Assembly (NCBI GenBank): GCA_013995675.1
Contig: VWRR01000009.1
Location: 248,001-312,000, forward strand
DNA length: 64,000 nt
Source: Cyanidiococcus yangmingshanensis
Taxonomy: Eukaryota; Rhodophyta; Bangiophyceae; Cyanidiales; Cyanidiaceae
Direction of reading: 5' to 3'
Made by a program: the position numbers and the translations under genes
Part shown: positions 9,918-20,741 of the stretch, piece after piece
Layout: each line of letters opens with the position of its first letter
How positions within the stretch are numbered: the first letter of the stretch is position 1
Notes under the pieces: model-generated
Databases searched by the model: none
Told to the model about the DNA's origin: nothing
Seen by the model: the letters and a program-made list of their open reading frames with translations, nothing else

Positions 9918-10913
9918 TCATTGCTCAACGAAACCGGAATGTCCAGTGGCGCGGGCATGCTCCAAGGCGCCGTCCTCTCCACGAAGTTCGGCGCCGCATT
10001 CACGACAAGTCACGAGAAAATTCGCTGTGTCTGTGTAGGAACGGCTTGCGTGCAGATTTTGGATGAGCGTTCTTGCTAGCATTTCAACCTGCGTGTCATC
10101 ACTAGAAAACACGGTCAACAAGGAGTCCTCTGGTTCCTGCTCATAGGAACGAAGCGCAAGCGGATCATAGTGAATGCCATCGTAGCAGAGATATGCACGG
10201 CAAGGATACGCAGCAGACTCACCAAACACGTCCATTCGCGTTGTGCGAACATCGAAGCTAGCAATCTGTATGCCAAAATGATTTGCGAAAATCTCCAGCT
10301 CAATGGCGCCGCCCCAGCTCGTTGGACGCTTTATCCACTCCTGGTACTCTGCATTTGTTCTTCCTAAAACAGCGTCGTTATAGGTCCAAGGGTCGTTTCC
10401 AATCGCCTCCGCAACCAGCTCCCGAAGCTCGTCCGTCTGAAGCTCGATACCGCCCAGGTATTGCCTAAGCACAAAGGCTACGGAACGAAAGAGGCAACTG
10501 TTGTCGTCTGGGACGACCACGCGCTCCAACAGCGGGGCTTTGGTGCGTGGCTCCTCTGCTCCGGCGGAGCAGGTAGGGGAGACGGCAGCCTGCGCCGGCA
10601 GAGTTGAGGCTCCGGCTTCAAAACCACCATCACTAGGAGAACGAGCAACCAAAGGCGGTTCAAAGGCTGCAGGGCCCTCAACCGATCGAACTGCCTCGAC
10701 AGTAAGGAGGTCTCCGCTCTGCAGCGCGTCTCCGATCCGTTGCTTCAGGTCCGCAGCAAGAGGCCTGGGAGGAAAGCCTTGCAAAATACGGAGAGCAGAC
10801 AGTCCCGTCTGCTCTTTAATAAGGCGCTCCAGGTTTTCCAAAGTTAGATCTCCATCAACTGTTAAACATTTCGTTCCGTGCGGTTCGCGAACACGCAACG
10901 TGATGGTTGTCAT
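9918..10913 (-). CDS. OTU1/YOD1-type deubiquitinase
   Basis: Three regions in the order of OTU1 (YOD1): an N-terminal ubiquitin-like UBX-related domain (TLENLERLIKEQTGL, RILQGFPPRPL), an OTU cysteine protease domain, and a C-terminal C2H2 finger (CRECGAEL...HARATGH). The protease has the catalytic Cys in VPDDNSCLFRS, a conserved WGGAIELEIFANHF block and the His-Tyr-Asp motif in YDGIHYDPL. OTU1 removes ubiquitin from substrates of Cdc48/p97 in ER-associated degradation. The start is taken as the Met at 10913; an in-frame Met at 10931 would overlap the DNA polymerase reading further. The start codon interlocks with a candidate start of the divergent polymerase gene in the four bases CATG. Confidence 0.9.
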   Translation of the reverse strand: MTTITLRVREPHGTKCLTVDGDLTLENLERLIKEQTGLSALRILQGFPPRPLAADLKQRIGDALQSGDLLTVEAVRSVEGPAAFEPPLVARSPSDGGFEAGASTLPAQAAVSPTCSAGAEEPRTKAPLLERVVVPDDNSCLFRSVAFVLRQYLGGIELQTDELRELVAEAIGNDPWTYNDAVLGRTNAEYQEWIKRPTSWGGAIELEIFANHFGIQIASFDVRTTRMDVFGESAAYPCRAYLCYDGIHYDPLALRSYEQEPEDSLLTVFSSDDTQVEMLARTLIQNLHASRSYTDTANFLVTCRECGAELRGEDGALEHARATGHSGFVEQ

Positions 10914-13900
10914 GAGCGACAACGACCGCAACCGACTCGTTCAGCAGCGAGTCGCCCAGAGAGATGCGCGCCAGTCAGCGTCAAGCCATTTTGAAACGTT
11001 TGGGCTCCCAGGTCGAGCCATGTCTCTTGAACGGTATTCACCAGAGCCCGAAGATCTGGAGGGGCTTGCTGATGAAGCCGATTTTGAAGCTGACTATGAA
11101 GAGGTTCCATCTCTGCCAGAGGTCGAGACCGAGTCCGAACTGACTGCGGCGGCTCTGTCGGGGGCCGAGACTGACGAACAGTCTATTCAGTTCTTCCGGC
11201 AGCTCTGCGGTCGCGCCGACGTGGCCTCGAGAGTCCGGGCTGACTCCGAAGCGCTCATCATCAATCAGGTCACCTGCGACTCCATTGTGGAGCGTGATCG
11301 CAACGGCGATTCGCGAGCAACGGTCCGCATCTACGGAGTAACGCCCGCCGCCCAGTCAGTGTTACTTCGTGTGCACGGCTTTACGCCGTACTTTTATGTG
11401 GCAGCACCCCGAGGACTCACTGAAGATGGCGTGCGCGATATCACAAACGAGCTGGAGCACAAATGCCGCTCGATGGCTCGTTCTCTCGAGAGCTCAGGAA
11501 GATGCATCGTCGGGATTGAACGAATCCAACGACGCTCCGTTCTGTACTACAAGCCCGGAGATGATGAGAACGAGTTTCTGCGTATCAGTGTGTGCACCCC
11601 AGAACTCGTTCGGGTTGCCGCAGGCCTGCTGAGTCAAGGATCGGTGACGGGTCGTGTCTTTGATGTATTCGAGTCATCGGTCGATTTTGTGCTGCGTTTC
11701 ATGATTGATGTCAAGATGATGGGCTGCTCGTGGGTAGAGGTGCCTGTAGGGTCCTACGAAATTGCGCTCAGCTCCGCTGACACGAGCCATACGCAAATCG
11801 TCGCAGATACGGACTGGCGGGCGCTCGTTTGCCACCCGCCAACTGGAGAGTGGCTGCGGACGGCGCCACTTCGAATTCTGTCTCTGGATATTGAATGTGC
11901 TGGCCGAAAAGGAGTTTTCCCGGAGCCTGAAAAAGACAGCGTTATACAAATCGCGTGCCATCTCGCCGAGTATGGAAAGCCGGAGCCTTTCGTGCGCGCC
12001 ATTTTTACGCTCGGCTCGTGCGCCCCGATTGCCGGAGTCCACGTGTTTTCGATGACGCGCGAGCACGAGTTGCTGCAAACTTTTCGCAATTTCCTCATCG
12101 CATCCGACCCGGACATATTGACTGGGTACAACATCGTGAATTTTGACCTGCCGTATCTGCTCAATCGCGCAGCAGCACTTTGCGCGGGCCGCTTCCCATT
12201 TCTTGGGAGGATACGCCGAGCGCGGACGACCATGCGTCGCACGCGTATGTCATCGAGTGCCTTTGGCACGCATGAGAGCATGACTTTTGCGATAGAAGGT
12301 CGCGTCGTTATGGACATGATGCAAGTGATTATTCGCGACCACAAACTGCGATCGTACTCGTTGAATTCTGTGTCCTCGGAATTTCTCGGTGAACAGAAAG
12401 AGGATGTGCACTATTCGATCATCACTGACCTGCAGGCTGGCAACGAGCACACCAGGCGACGTTTGGCTGTTTATTGTCTGAAAGACGCGTATCTGCCGTT
12501 GAGGCTCATGGACAAACTCATGTCGCTGACCAACTATATGGAACTGGCTCGTGTGACTGGTGTTCCGCTAGACTGGCTTCTGAGTCGGGGTCACATGGTG
12601 AAGGTAGTTTCGCTTCTGCACCGGAAGGCTTCTCATGCGGGGCTGCTCATACCCGACTTGCGCCGCTCAGATGGACCTGGCCGCAGCGGGGACAGCGGAC
12701 CGCAGTACGAGGGCGCCACAGTCATCGAGCCGAAGAAGGGTTTCTACCGGAGCCCTATCGCCACCATGGACTTTGCCTCCCTGTATCCATCCATTATGAT
12801 GGCTCACAACCTCTGCTACTCAACGCTTGTGCACGAATCGGATGTTCCGCGGTTGAACCCTGACGACTATATCCGCACGCCTCTCGGACATTGCTTCGTG
12901 AAACCGCATGTTCGCAAAGGCATTCTCAGCGAGATGTTGGAGGAGTTCTTAGCGTCGCGGAAGACAGCGAAAAAAGATATGCAGAACGCGACGGATCCTT
13001 TTCTCCGAGAGGTCCTGAACGGGCGACAACTCGCTCTGAAAATCTCGGCCAATGCTGTTTACGGTTTTACCGGGGCCTCGGTCGGAAAGCTGCCGTGCAT
13101 GGAGATTTCCGCCTCGGTTACCGCATACGGACGAGACATGATAGAGCTGACGCGCAAATCTATTGAACAGCTCTACCCTGGATCTGAAGTGATCTACGGC
13201 GACACAGACTCTGTCATGGTCAAGTTTGGCGAACACGCGAGCTTGGAGCAGGTCATGACACTAGGGCGTGAGGCGGCGAAGCAACTCACGGGGACTTTCC
13301 CACAACCGGTGCGACTCGAATTCGAGAAGGTCTACTATCCCTATTTGCTCATATCTAAGAAGCGTTACGCCGGGCTGTATTGGACTAACCCGGAACGCCA
13401 CGACAAAATGGACTGCAAAGGTATCGAGTCTGTGCGACGCGACAACTGTCGCTTAGTAGCAAACGTCGTGAACACCGTCCTGCAGAAGCTGCTGATCGAG
13501 CAGGACGTGGATGGCGCGATTGAGTTCGTGAAAAAGGTTGTCTCGGACCTTTTGCAGAATCGTATCGATCTCTCCCTTCTAGTTGTTTCTAAGACGCTGA
13601 CGCGAGCAACAAGCGATTACGAAGCCAAACAGGCCCATGTCTTTCTGGTCGAAAAGTTGCGAAAGCGAGACTCCGGCTCCGCACCATCTCTTGGGGATCG
13701 GGTTCCCTATGTCATTATCAGGGGCGCAACCAAAAATGAAAAAGCCTACACCCGTGCAGAGGACCCGATATACGTTCTGGAGAATAGTATTCCTATCGAC
13801 GCAAATTATTACCTTGAGAACATGCTCCGAAAGCCGTTAGAGCGCATTTTCTCCGCTGTTATGAAGAGACCTGAGACGCTTTTCACGGGGGCACACACCC

Positions 13901-14274
13901 GGAGCATCCAAGTGGCGACGCCGCGCACTGGAAGCGGCATCATGAAGTTCGCCAAGTTCCGTCTTCAATGCATCCGCTGTCGCGCTGGCATCAACGATGC
14001 CGAGCTCCAGAGACGAGGCTTGAAAGGCAATGCGCTCTGCGAGCACTGCAGACCATTCGAATCGGAAACGTTCCTGCGGTCGCTCAAGCAAACAGCAGAG
14101 CTCGAACGTCAGTACAACGCACTGTGGACCCAATGTCAGGAATGTATGGGCTCCTGTGTCCAGGACGTTCTCTGCAGCAACGGAGACTGTCCAATCTTTT
14201 ACCGACGACGAAAGGTTCAAAAGGATCTATCGGAGTCCCAGGCCACGCTCGGACGCTTCGGAGAAACATGGTGA
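10912..14274 (+). CDS. POLD1: DNA polymerase delta catalytic subunit
   Basis: A B-family replicative polymerase of 1120 residues from this Met, close to the family's usual 1100. It contains the 3'-5' exonuclease motifs (SLDIEC near 324, YNIVNFDLPYL, YCLKDAYLPL), polymerase motif A (DFASLYPSI near 620), motif B (KISANAVYGFTGA) and motif C (YGDTDSVM near 762). At the C-terminus are CysA (CIRC...CEHC) and the iron-sulfur CysB cluster (CQECMGSC...CSNGDCP) that bind accessory subunits. It synthesises the lagging strand and proofreads. The frame is open upstream to 10501, but that is antisense to OTU1. Starts at 10903, 10912 and 11020 are possible. A start at 11020 would leave room for a divergent promoter. 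Confidence 0.95.
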   Translation: MSDNDRNRLVQQRVAQRDARQSASSHFETFGLPGRAMSLERYSPEPEDLEGLADEADFEADYEEVPSLPEVETESELTAAALSGAETDEQSIQFFRQLCGRADVASRVRADSEALIINQVTCDSIVERDRNGDSRATVRIYGVTPAAQSVLLRVHGFTPYFYVAAPRGLTEDGVRDITNELEHKCRSMARSLESSGRCIVGIERIQRRSVLYYKPGDDENEFLRISVCTPELVRVAAGLLSQGSVTGRVFDVFESSVDFVLRFMIDVKMMGCSWVEVPVGSYEIALSSADTSHTQIVADTDWRALVCHPPTGEWLRTAPLRILSLDIECAGRKGVFPEPEKDSVIQIACHLAEYGKPEPFVRAIFTLGSCAPIAGVHVFSMTREHELLQTFRNFLIASDPDILTGYNIVNFDLPYLLNRAAALCAGRFPFLGRIRRARTTMRRTRMSSSAFGTHESMTFAIEGRVVMDMMQVIIRDHKLRSYSLNSVSSEFLGEQKEDVHYSIITDLQAGNEHTRRRLAVYCLKDAYLPLRLMDKLMSLTNYMELARVTGVPLDWLLSRGHMVKVVSLLHRKASHAGLLIPDLRRSDGPGRSGDSGPQYEGATVIEPKKGFYRSPIATMDFASLYPSIMMAHNLCYSTLVHESDVPRLNPDDYIRTPLGHCFVKPHVRKGILSEMLEEFLASRKTAKKDMQNATDPFLREVLNGRQLALKISANAVYGFTGASVGKLPCMEISASVTAYGRDMIELTRKSIEQLYPGSEVIYGDTDSVMVKFGEHASLEQVMTLGREAAKQLTGTFPQPVRLEFEKVYYPYLLISKKRYAGLYWTNPERHDKMDCKGIESVRRDNCRLVANVVNTVLQKLLIEQDVDGAIEFVKKVVSDLLQNRIDLSLLVVSKTLTRATSDYEAKQAHVFLVEKLRKRDSGSAPSLGDRVPYVIIRGATKNEKAYTRAEDPIYVLENSIPIDANYYLENMLRKPLERIFSAVMKRPETLFTGAHTRSIQVATPRTGSGIMKFAKFRLQCIRCRAGINDAELQRRGLKGNALCEHCRPFESETFLRSLKQTAELERQYNALWTQCQECMGSCVQDVLCSNGDCPIFYRRRKVQKDLSESQATLGRFGETW

Positions 14275-14305
14275 CGGATGCGACTTGTCGTTTGCCTCCC
14301 AGCAT

Positions 14306-15544
14306 CTATGCGAGCTGAATTTCTAGGGGACGCGCCCCCGCACCCGGTTGGCTCACAAAGCAGGTTGGACTTCGCCCGGCACGTTCAAGGTAAAGTAACT
14401 CAACATGCTTAAGCAGGGACTGCACGGAGTCTGCGCGGACAAGGGTGACGGTGCACCCGCCAAATCCGCCCCCCGTCAAGCGACTGCCGTATACACCTGG
14501 TACCTCACGAGCAATTTCGACGAGGATGTCGATCTCCTTACAGCTCACCTCGTAGTTAGAACGCAGCGACTCATGACTCTCATACATGAGCTTTCCAAAC
14601 CGAGTATAGTTTCTCTCCTCAAGGGCTTTCACCGCCTCTAGAACCCGATGATTCTCCTCGATTACATGTAGAGCGCGCTCATAGATCTTATCCTCTGGAG
14701 CGCCCAACGCCCCCGAGGCTCGACACGACTCTAGCTGCTCTCGCGTTGCGTCTCGGAGCGAGGCTACACCCATGGTTGCTGCTGCCTGCTCGCAGGCCTT
14801 CCGTCTTCGTCCGTACTCTCCGTCCGCCAAAGAGTGCTTCACATTGCTGTTCACGACAACAATGACCATATCAGGGTCATCCAATGGAATCGCTCGTGTA
14901 TCCATGGTCCTACAATCGATAAGAAGCGCAGAGCCGGCAACCCCAGCAGATGATATAAATTGATCCATGATGCCCGACGGAACCCCTGCATAAACGTGTT
15001 CCACCCGCTGACCCATGCGGGCACGATCCACAGCGCTCAGAGCGAGCCCTGTTATCTCTTGAAGAAAAACTGCACAGGCCATTTCAAGCGCAGCTGAGGA
15101 GGAGACCCCGCCGCCTAACGGCACCTCAGAAACAATAACCGCATCAAAGGAAGGGACACGCACTCCTCGCTCAAGAAACTGTGCAACCATGCCACGAATG
15201 TAGTTGGCCCAGGCGGGGCCCGAAAAGCCCCCCTCGGGGGACAAGTCTCGGAGCACGAACTCGGCCGGTTCTTGCGGTCGGAGCTCAGAAACAACACGCG
15301 CCCTCGGAAGGTTTCCGAGTCCAGAGTCGACAAACGAGTTCCCCACAAAGATAGTCTCACGATTGCTGAGCGCCATGGGCAACACGAAGCCTTCGTTGTA
15401 GTCGGTGTGCTCGCCGATCAGGTTGACGCGACCTGGAGCAGCGGCAGCTATCGTCGGCTCCCCAGAGTTCGGAAAGGACTCTCTATATAAGGCTATACCG
15501 CGCTTCAGGAGCGCCTCTGTACTGGTGCTCTCCAGTGTAGGCAT
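14306..15544 (-). CDS. Galactokinase
   Basis: A GHMP-family sugar kinase of 412 residues with the galactokinase signature at about 37-50 (PGRVNLIGEHTDYN), the phosphate-binding GGGVSSSAALEMA motif and the C-terminal GGGFGGCTVTLV motif. It phosphorylates galactose at C1 at the entry of the Leloir pathway in the cytosol. Galactose and floridoside metabolism make it relevant in red algae, but that link is general knowledge, not seen here. It converges on the polymerase delta gene with only about 30 bp between stop codons. Length and motif order are those of the family and nothing is missing. Confidence 0.93.
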   Translation of the reverse strand: MPTLESTSTEALLKRGIALYRESFPNSGEPTIAAAAPGRVNLIGEHTDYNEGFVLPMALSNRETIFVGNSFVDSGLGNLPRARVVSELRPQEPAEFVLRDLSPEGGFSGPAWANYIRGMVAQFLERGVRVPSFDAVIVSEVPLGGGVSSSAALEMACAVFLQEITGLALSAVDRARMGQRVEHVYAGVPSGIMDQFISSAGVAGSALLIDCRTMDTRAIPLDDPDMVIVVVNSNVKHSLADGEYGRRRKACEQAAATMGVASLRDATREQLESCRASGALGAPEDKIYERALHVIEENHRVLEAVKALEERNYTRFGKLMYESHESLRSNYEVSCKEIDILVEIAREVPGVYGSRLTGGGFGGCTVTLVRADSVQSLLKHVELLYLERAGRSPTCFVSQPGAGARPLEIQLA

Positions 15545-17506
15545 GCTGCCTCCTGTGTTTGCTGTCGCGAACGCAGGGCAAGCAACTTAAAAGGTCAGAC
15601 AAAATAAAGCTTCTCCGGCGTTCGCTCTGTGCGAACGGGCGTTGGTCAAACACAACAAGGCGATATCTCGAGTGCCGCCTCACGTGAACAGAAGAACCTC
15701 ACTGGGACTCTAAACGGACAACAACGAAGACGAATATTTAGACTAAGATACCGCCAAGTGGTCACCACTCGAGCACCTGCTCAATAACAGCTCTGCAGGT
15801 TTCGCTTTGACCGCCGAGATACTTCTCGGTGGCACTCAAAGCCTGCTTGTCAATAAGGAATCGCTCCAAATTGTTCCGGTTTGCTCGCTCTATTACAAAT
15901 GAACCAAATGCGGAGGTAGTGAAGCGTCAGTCCTCTCGGTGCGACCGCGACCCCCGGTTGTCCTCGAACGAACAGAAGCTGACGCAGCTATCGCTCCCAA
16001 GCCGGGACTGTTCTCTCCTAGTCCGTCCTTGCGATTATCTCATGCGGGACAATAAACGCGGGCACTGTGCATAACCTCCAAACTCATAGGACAGCGGTAC
16101 TCTCCTTGTGCGCAACGTTTGTGATTGCTGTTGAGCCTTATTTATTAACGCTCGACAGAGAGGAAAGAAACTTCCAAAAGACCCAGCGCGAGTTACCTTT
16201 GGGTCACTCCCCGGTTCGAGACCCGAATGCTATAGAATGAGCGACATGTTTGCAACCTCTCGAAGAGTTGCGCAATCAACGCTTGCCGTTCAGAAGCTGT
16301 TTCTGGATAGGAACCTAATCATTTATCTCATGATCGGAAAGAGTATACGAGACAAACAGGCATGAAGGAGGAAGCGCTCGAGCTGTCCGCTGGTTGCTTT
16401 CTCTCGCTCGTGAGGTCTGCTCGTGCCTATCGCACGAAGGCTGCAACAGAATCCCTCTTTCACATTGGGAGTTGTCTCAAGCATAGGTTGTTTTGTTGAG
16501 ACAGTGACGCTAAAAACAGGAACAACGCCCCGAATGAAACCAAAAGATAGACCTGAGCTCGTCGAAGCACTGATATGAGTCGACTCTGTTTCCCAGATAT
16601 CGCCCATACATCTGCAGAGCATTTTCCCGCTTCCCTGTGGCCTGTTATTGATCTTCCCAGAAGAAAAAAGCTGTTCACCCGGCGTCTTCTCATTGGTCAA
16701 TCTGTGTCCTTCCTCTCTTCTGAATAAGAAAACGATGGAACCGTGGTCTTCAGAAAAGCATCGTCACGCTCAAACTCTTTGACTGGCTTCGTGAATTCAG
16801 GGCATGTACAGCTCCTTCTCTCTGGAGCACAGAAGAAACTTTAAGGAACTGGAGTCCGCATGATGAGGCCCTGTTTCTGCTAGGTATAGCAATGATTTTG
16901 ATAGCCCCTCGGAGATTGTTTACCACCAGCCTCGGTGAATCCTCTCGGTTTACCTTATTTTCAGTTCCAATGTCACTCATAATGGCGCACATTGGTGCAT
17001 ATCCCCCTCAAAAGAACATCCACTGCTCTTCAAGGTCCTTCCTCTGGGCAAAACTCAGACCATTTCGTTTCAAATGAATTCTCTCGTTGGATGGCGGAAT
17101 TGTCGAAAAACTTACCAGTACCCTCTTGCCTGCGGCATCTAACCTTGCCTGGAAACCGGGTGGTCTTGTTGAAAAGATTCGCTTTCTGCGATTGAAACAA
17201 GCATTGGAGGGACCAGGCGCAGCGTCCATACCTCCAGAAACCCAAAGATCGGACAACCGATGACGCAATGTATGAATGGAAAAGGCAGAATCCGCATTTC
17301 AACTCTCCCAGGGACTCGACAGGGGAGTACATATGGTTCTCAACGCTCCAGACTTTCCCTGATAGTAACACACGGAACAATGAGGAGAAGTTGAGGGAGG
17401 CTTTCGGGCAATCCGCGAAGGAGGCCTGGGCCGAGCGCCGCAACCGGCAACCACATCTCAGAAGTATCCCCTCTGGACGCCAACTCAACATAAAGGAGGT
17501 TTCTAG
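15545..17506. other. Long spacer without a supported gene
   Basis: Nearly 2 kb of relatively low-GC DNA between the galactokinase start and the DUF6737-like gene. ORFs of 60-165 codons occur (for example 16323-16700 and 17030-17527 minus), but none has recognisable motifs. A T-loop-like string near 16212 does not fold into a tRNA. Confidence 0.4.
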
Positions 17507-18100
17507 GTGGAACCAATGGGAATGCACATTGCTTTCGCCGAGTTCCCTCCTTTACTCTTCCCAGCGCGAGGTCTTCGGGCGATGAACCGGCGTCAAATGG
17601 CCGCTCGACAGCTCGAGGCAGAAAAGGAGAGACTCAAGCTCACTACAGGCCTCGTAACCGGAGGAAGTGAGTACTTGTCGGACGGACGCCGCCCTCGCTC
17701 CGTGAGCTGCTCTTATCGCCTGGGCTGCTACCCGCAGCGGGTGCACAGAAACCGCGGCTCAAGCGTTTCCGCTCTGAAGGGCATGCGAGCGCAGGGGCAC
17801 CGACAAACTCGACCTAGTCGGACGTTCCGCGCTGCAGCGAAAGACGCACTGGAGGTGTACCGAGAGTTCAAACCGATGTGGTGTCAGCCCTGGTCGATCG
17901 TAGCAACAGGACTGACGATCATTGTGGTGTCCTGGTTCTGGCTACCTTTTCGACCGTACTTGGCAACCGCCATATCTGGGTGCGCTCTGTTTTGGTGGTA
18001 TCTCTTTCTCTGGGAGTATCCACGCATGGTCAAAGAGGACCTTCCTACGAAGCGTCCACGAACCCAAAGATCGCGCGCACAGAATCCGAAGAAGCTCTAG
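17507..18100 (+). CDS. Small two-helix membrane protein, DUF6737-like, probably plastid
   Basis: A 197-residue protein whose C-terminal third holds YREFKPMWCQPWSIVATGLT followed by two hydrophobic helices (about 128-147 and 150-170, rich in Trp). The KPxWCQPWSI motif just before the first helix is what I remember from DUF6737, a family of cyanobacterial and plastid membrane proteins of unknown function. The first 110 residues are basic and rich in Ser and Arg, consistent with a plastid transit peptide. Met26 at 17582 is an alternative start. It stands alone between long gene-poor spacers. Recognition is from memory of the motif, so family membership is likely but not proven, and no function is assigned. 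Confidence 0.6.
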   Translation: MEPMGMHIAFAEFPPLLFPARGLRAMNRRQMAARQLEAEKERLKLTTGLVTGGSEYLSDGRRPRSVSCSYRLGCYPQRVHRNRGSSVSALKGMRAQGHRQTRPSRTFRAAAKDALEVYREFKPMWCQPWSIVATGLTIIVVSWFWLPFRPYLATAISGCALFWWYLFLWEYPRMVKEDLPTKRPRTQRSRAQNPKKL

Positions 18101-19501
18101 GGGTACTTGTGCAGAGTCGGAAAACGCCAACGAACAAATGCTCCTTGATGCCCTGCGGGCAGTGACTGCTCCCCGAAATGAGGACCAGTACCTGACCCAG
18201 GATACTCTATGTGCTGCGCATGTGTTTCGCTTGGAGGCTATCCTGAAGAGCGCTGTATGCCGGGCAAGAGTACTGCTACTGGTTGGTGCCCAGGAGCTGT
18301 GTTTCCTGTCATTCCACAACGGGCCGTTCAGCGCAACTCGTCCACAAATCGCTTGCAGAGGAAACCTCTCTCAGGCCTGGACTCGCGTAGAACATGTCGA
18401 GAGCTGTGCTCCACCAAGCACGCAAGTGATATGCTGGATATACGGGTAGCCGTCGAGTGCACCAAAAACGCTACCAGCACGAACTCGAGTCCCAAAGTCG
18501 AACTGGTACGGCTCCGAAAAGGCTCGCTGAGACAGCACCGACAGCAACCGAACGTATAGGATCCTCTCTCGAGCTATCTGCAGAACGCTTACATTGCCGC
18601 ATTGAAGGCTTATCACTCATAGAAGAATGATCAGGTTTCTACACTGTACCAGGCATTTGACGAACTGCAAGCGCTTGCTAGAATTCCAACGAGTGTCAAC
18701 AGGAGAGCCTGAGCCGCAGTCTTGGCTCCAGCCGCGGCGTGCGCTGCACTGGCATCTGCACCGTACTGTCTTGTGTAGAAAATTCTGGCCCCTGCGCGTA
18801 TCTCAACGATAAGTTCAGGGACTCACTGGTCCGTATTCTTCCCGACAAGGCACATAAACGCTCTCGTGGATACGCGGAGTCGACTATAGTTACTAGGCTG
18901 ACTCCAAATAGCATATCGGCGGACCCGAACGAAATCTTTGACCAGAGCGCGTTTGTGCTGTCGGTATTTGCGAATTCACTGCTAGCTGCGAATTCCCTTC
19001 TCAACTGGCTGCCGATGAAGAAGCCAGGGCAGCGTCGTACCGTTGCTCATGCCGATGGCCAGAGAGAAGGTTCCGGCGAAGGCCAGATCACGAGCTTCCT
19101 TCTGCTTCGGAATACGCTATCCAGCTGAGACGTTCGACGAAGCCCAAAGTGACTATTTCTAACGTTCGTGGTCCTTGGAACGCGTATCCGTGGAACGTTG
19201 CCACGCAGTTTGAGCCGACCCCATAGAGACGCCGGCACAGCTTCGTTCCAGAGAACAGACAGAGGTGGCCTTTAAGCACCGGAAGCCAAGTCTGCTCCGA
19301 CAGACGAAGAGCCCGAAAGCACAGACACACACCTAGCTTTCGCTCCGTAGAGAAACTGACGTATCTGCCTCAAACGAAAAAGTGATCGCTTTGCTCAGGC
19401 GAGCGACCGAGGAAGAACATAGAACGGCTCGACTCTGATACTGAAAACCGGCTCGGCTGCGCTGCGGGGGATATGTCGTCGCTCGCTGCGACAGACTCGG
19501 C
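18101..19501. other. Spacer without a supported gene
   Basis: About 1.4 kb. The longest readings (18209-18559 and 18739-19128, plus strand) lack recognisable motifs and their composition changes with frame. No repeats or tRNA are seen. The promoter of the cardiolipin synthase gene should lie at its right end. Confidence 0.4.
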
Positions 19502-20128
19502 ATGAACTTCGCAAACCTCATCAGTTTGGCCCGAATCGCTGCAGCACCATGCATTGGGAGCTTTATTTTGAACGAGCATTATGCAGTTGCCGCCGCTAGT
19601 GTTGCAGTCGCGGGTCTAAGCGACTTGTTGGATGGGTACGTTGCCCGAAAGCTCCGGCAAGAGACGAAACTCGGGTCTATTCTCGACCCGTTGGCAGACA
19701 AAGTTGTTATTAATGTCACAGCAGGCTCTCTGTGTATGAAGAATATCTTGCCAGCTGAGGTCTTTGGTGTGTTTTTGGCTAGAGACTCACTGCTTCTTCT
19801 CGGCGCTGCCTACTTTGCGATCAGGACGTTCCGAGAAGGTCGAGACCGCAACTCAGCGAACGGGCACAAAGCCGTCAGGAATTTTGGAGGTTGGTTTCCA
19901 TATCGTGTGGCACCGTTCCTTGTCAGCAAAGTGAACACAGCTGGGCAATTCTGCACGGTCTGGTATGCGAGCTTCGCTGGTGCTGTGGGTGTGGCCAACC
20001 AAGACCCCGTTCTACAGACGCTATGCTGGGTTGTGGGCTCGACCACAGTTCTCAGCGGGGCAGTTTACGCGCGGGCAGCATGGGCAGCCCCCGCTGGCCT
20101 TGCATCCTCAGTTTTTCGAAGAGTTTAA
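19502..20128 (+). CDS. Cardiolipin synthase (CDP-alcohol phosphatidyltransferase type)
   Basis: A 208-residue integral membrane protein with the complete CDP-alcohol phosphatidyltransferase motif D44-G-x2-A-R-x8-G-x3-D62-x3-D66. The NLISLARI start and the PFLVSKVNTAGQF segment are typical of eukaryotic cardiolipin synthase, which joins CDP-diacylglycerol and phosphatidylglycerol in the mitochondrial inner membrane. Phosphatidylglycerophosphate synthase has the same motif but usually lacks the SKxNT segment, so cardiolipin synthase is preferred. There is little room for a targeting peptide at this start, and no upstream in-frame Met extends it convincingly. Intact and of family length. Confidence 0.8.
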   Translation: MNFANLISLARIAAAPCIGSFILNEHYAVAAASVAVAGLSDLLDGYVARKLRQETKLGSILDPLADKVVINVTAGSLCMKNILPAEVFGVFLARDSLLLLGAAYFAIRTFREGRDRNSANGHKAVRNFGGWFPYRVAPFLVSKVNTAGQFCTVWYASFAGAVGVANQDPVLQTLCWVVGSTTVLSGAVYARAAWAAPAGLASSVFRRV

Positions 20129-20741
20129 ATATGCCACGCAGAAAACGAGTCTGAGTCCGCGATGCGACTCTCTTTTCGAGCGACTGCCTCCTACAGCGCG
20201 GCCGTATAGCGAACCACTAGAGGCCGCTATCAACACTCTGGGAAGCTGCTTAATGTCGTTGTGCTAAAGTTTGTGCCTCGCTTTCAGCGCTTCATCGCCC
20301 GCGTTTGAGATTCCGAGGCGCCCTGTCAGCGCAGATGAGTCTACTACTCGTTGAATGGTCGCTCAGCAGAGCGTCATCGACTGAATTGAGCGGACTCTTT
20401 CGAATGCGCCTATCGATAGCAAGATACATATCTGGCTTGTCAAGTTCAGCTTGGATCCGGAAGCGTACTCTCGGGGTCGCCAATCGGACATAACTATCGG
20501 TGAGAGGCAGGTTGGACTCGCAGCGGAGCATTGTCTGACATACCAACGCATTCTTACCGCTGCTGAAATTACAGACTCATGCTAAGGCTTCGAAAGCGTG
20601 ACACCATCTCACTATTATTGAGGAACACGTATACGCGTCAGTCGTTAGGATCAAAGGTTTCCGGAGACAGCGTCGCACGAATGGCGATCCACGTCGCACG
20701 ACCGGAAATACTCTTCGAGGAAGGCTGTCCCAGAATGAAGC
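20129..20741. other. Convergent spacer
   Basis: About 600 bp between the 3' ends of cardiolipin synthase and the aspartylglucosaminidase gene. Only short random ORFs are present. Confidence 0.45.

Noticed and set aside
10501-10911. Extension of the DNA polymerase delta frame to 1257 residues
   Set aside because: It lies antisense to the conserved OTU1 coding region. Met 10912 or later gives the usual length.
16205-16235. T-loop-like GGTTCGAGACC string suggesting a tRNA
   Set aside because: The flanking bases do not form a T stem, and no D arm or acceptor partner could be found.
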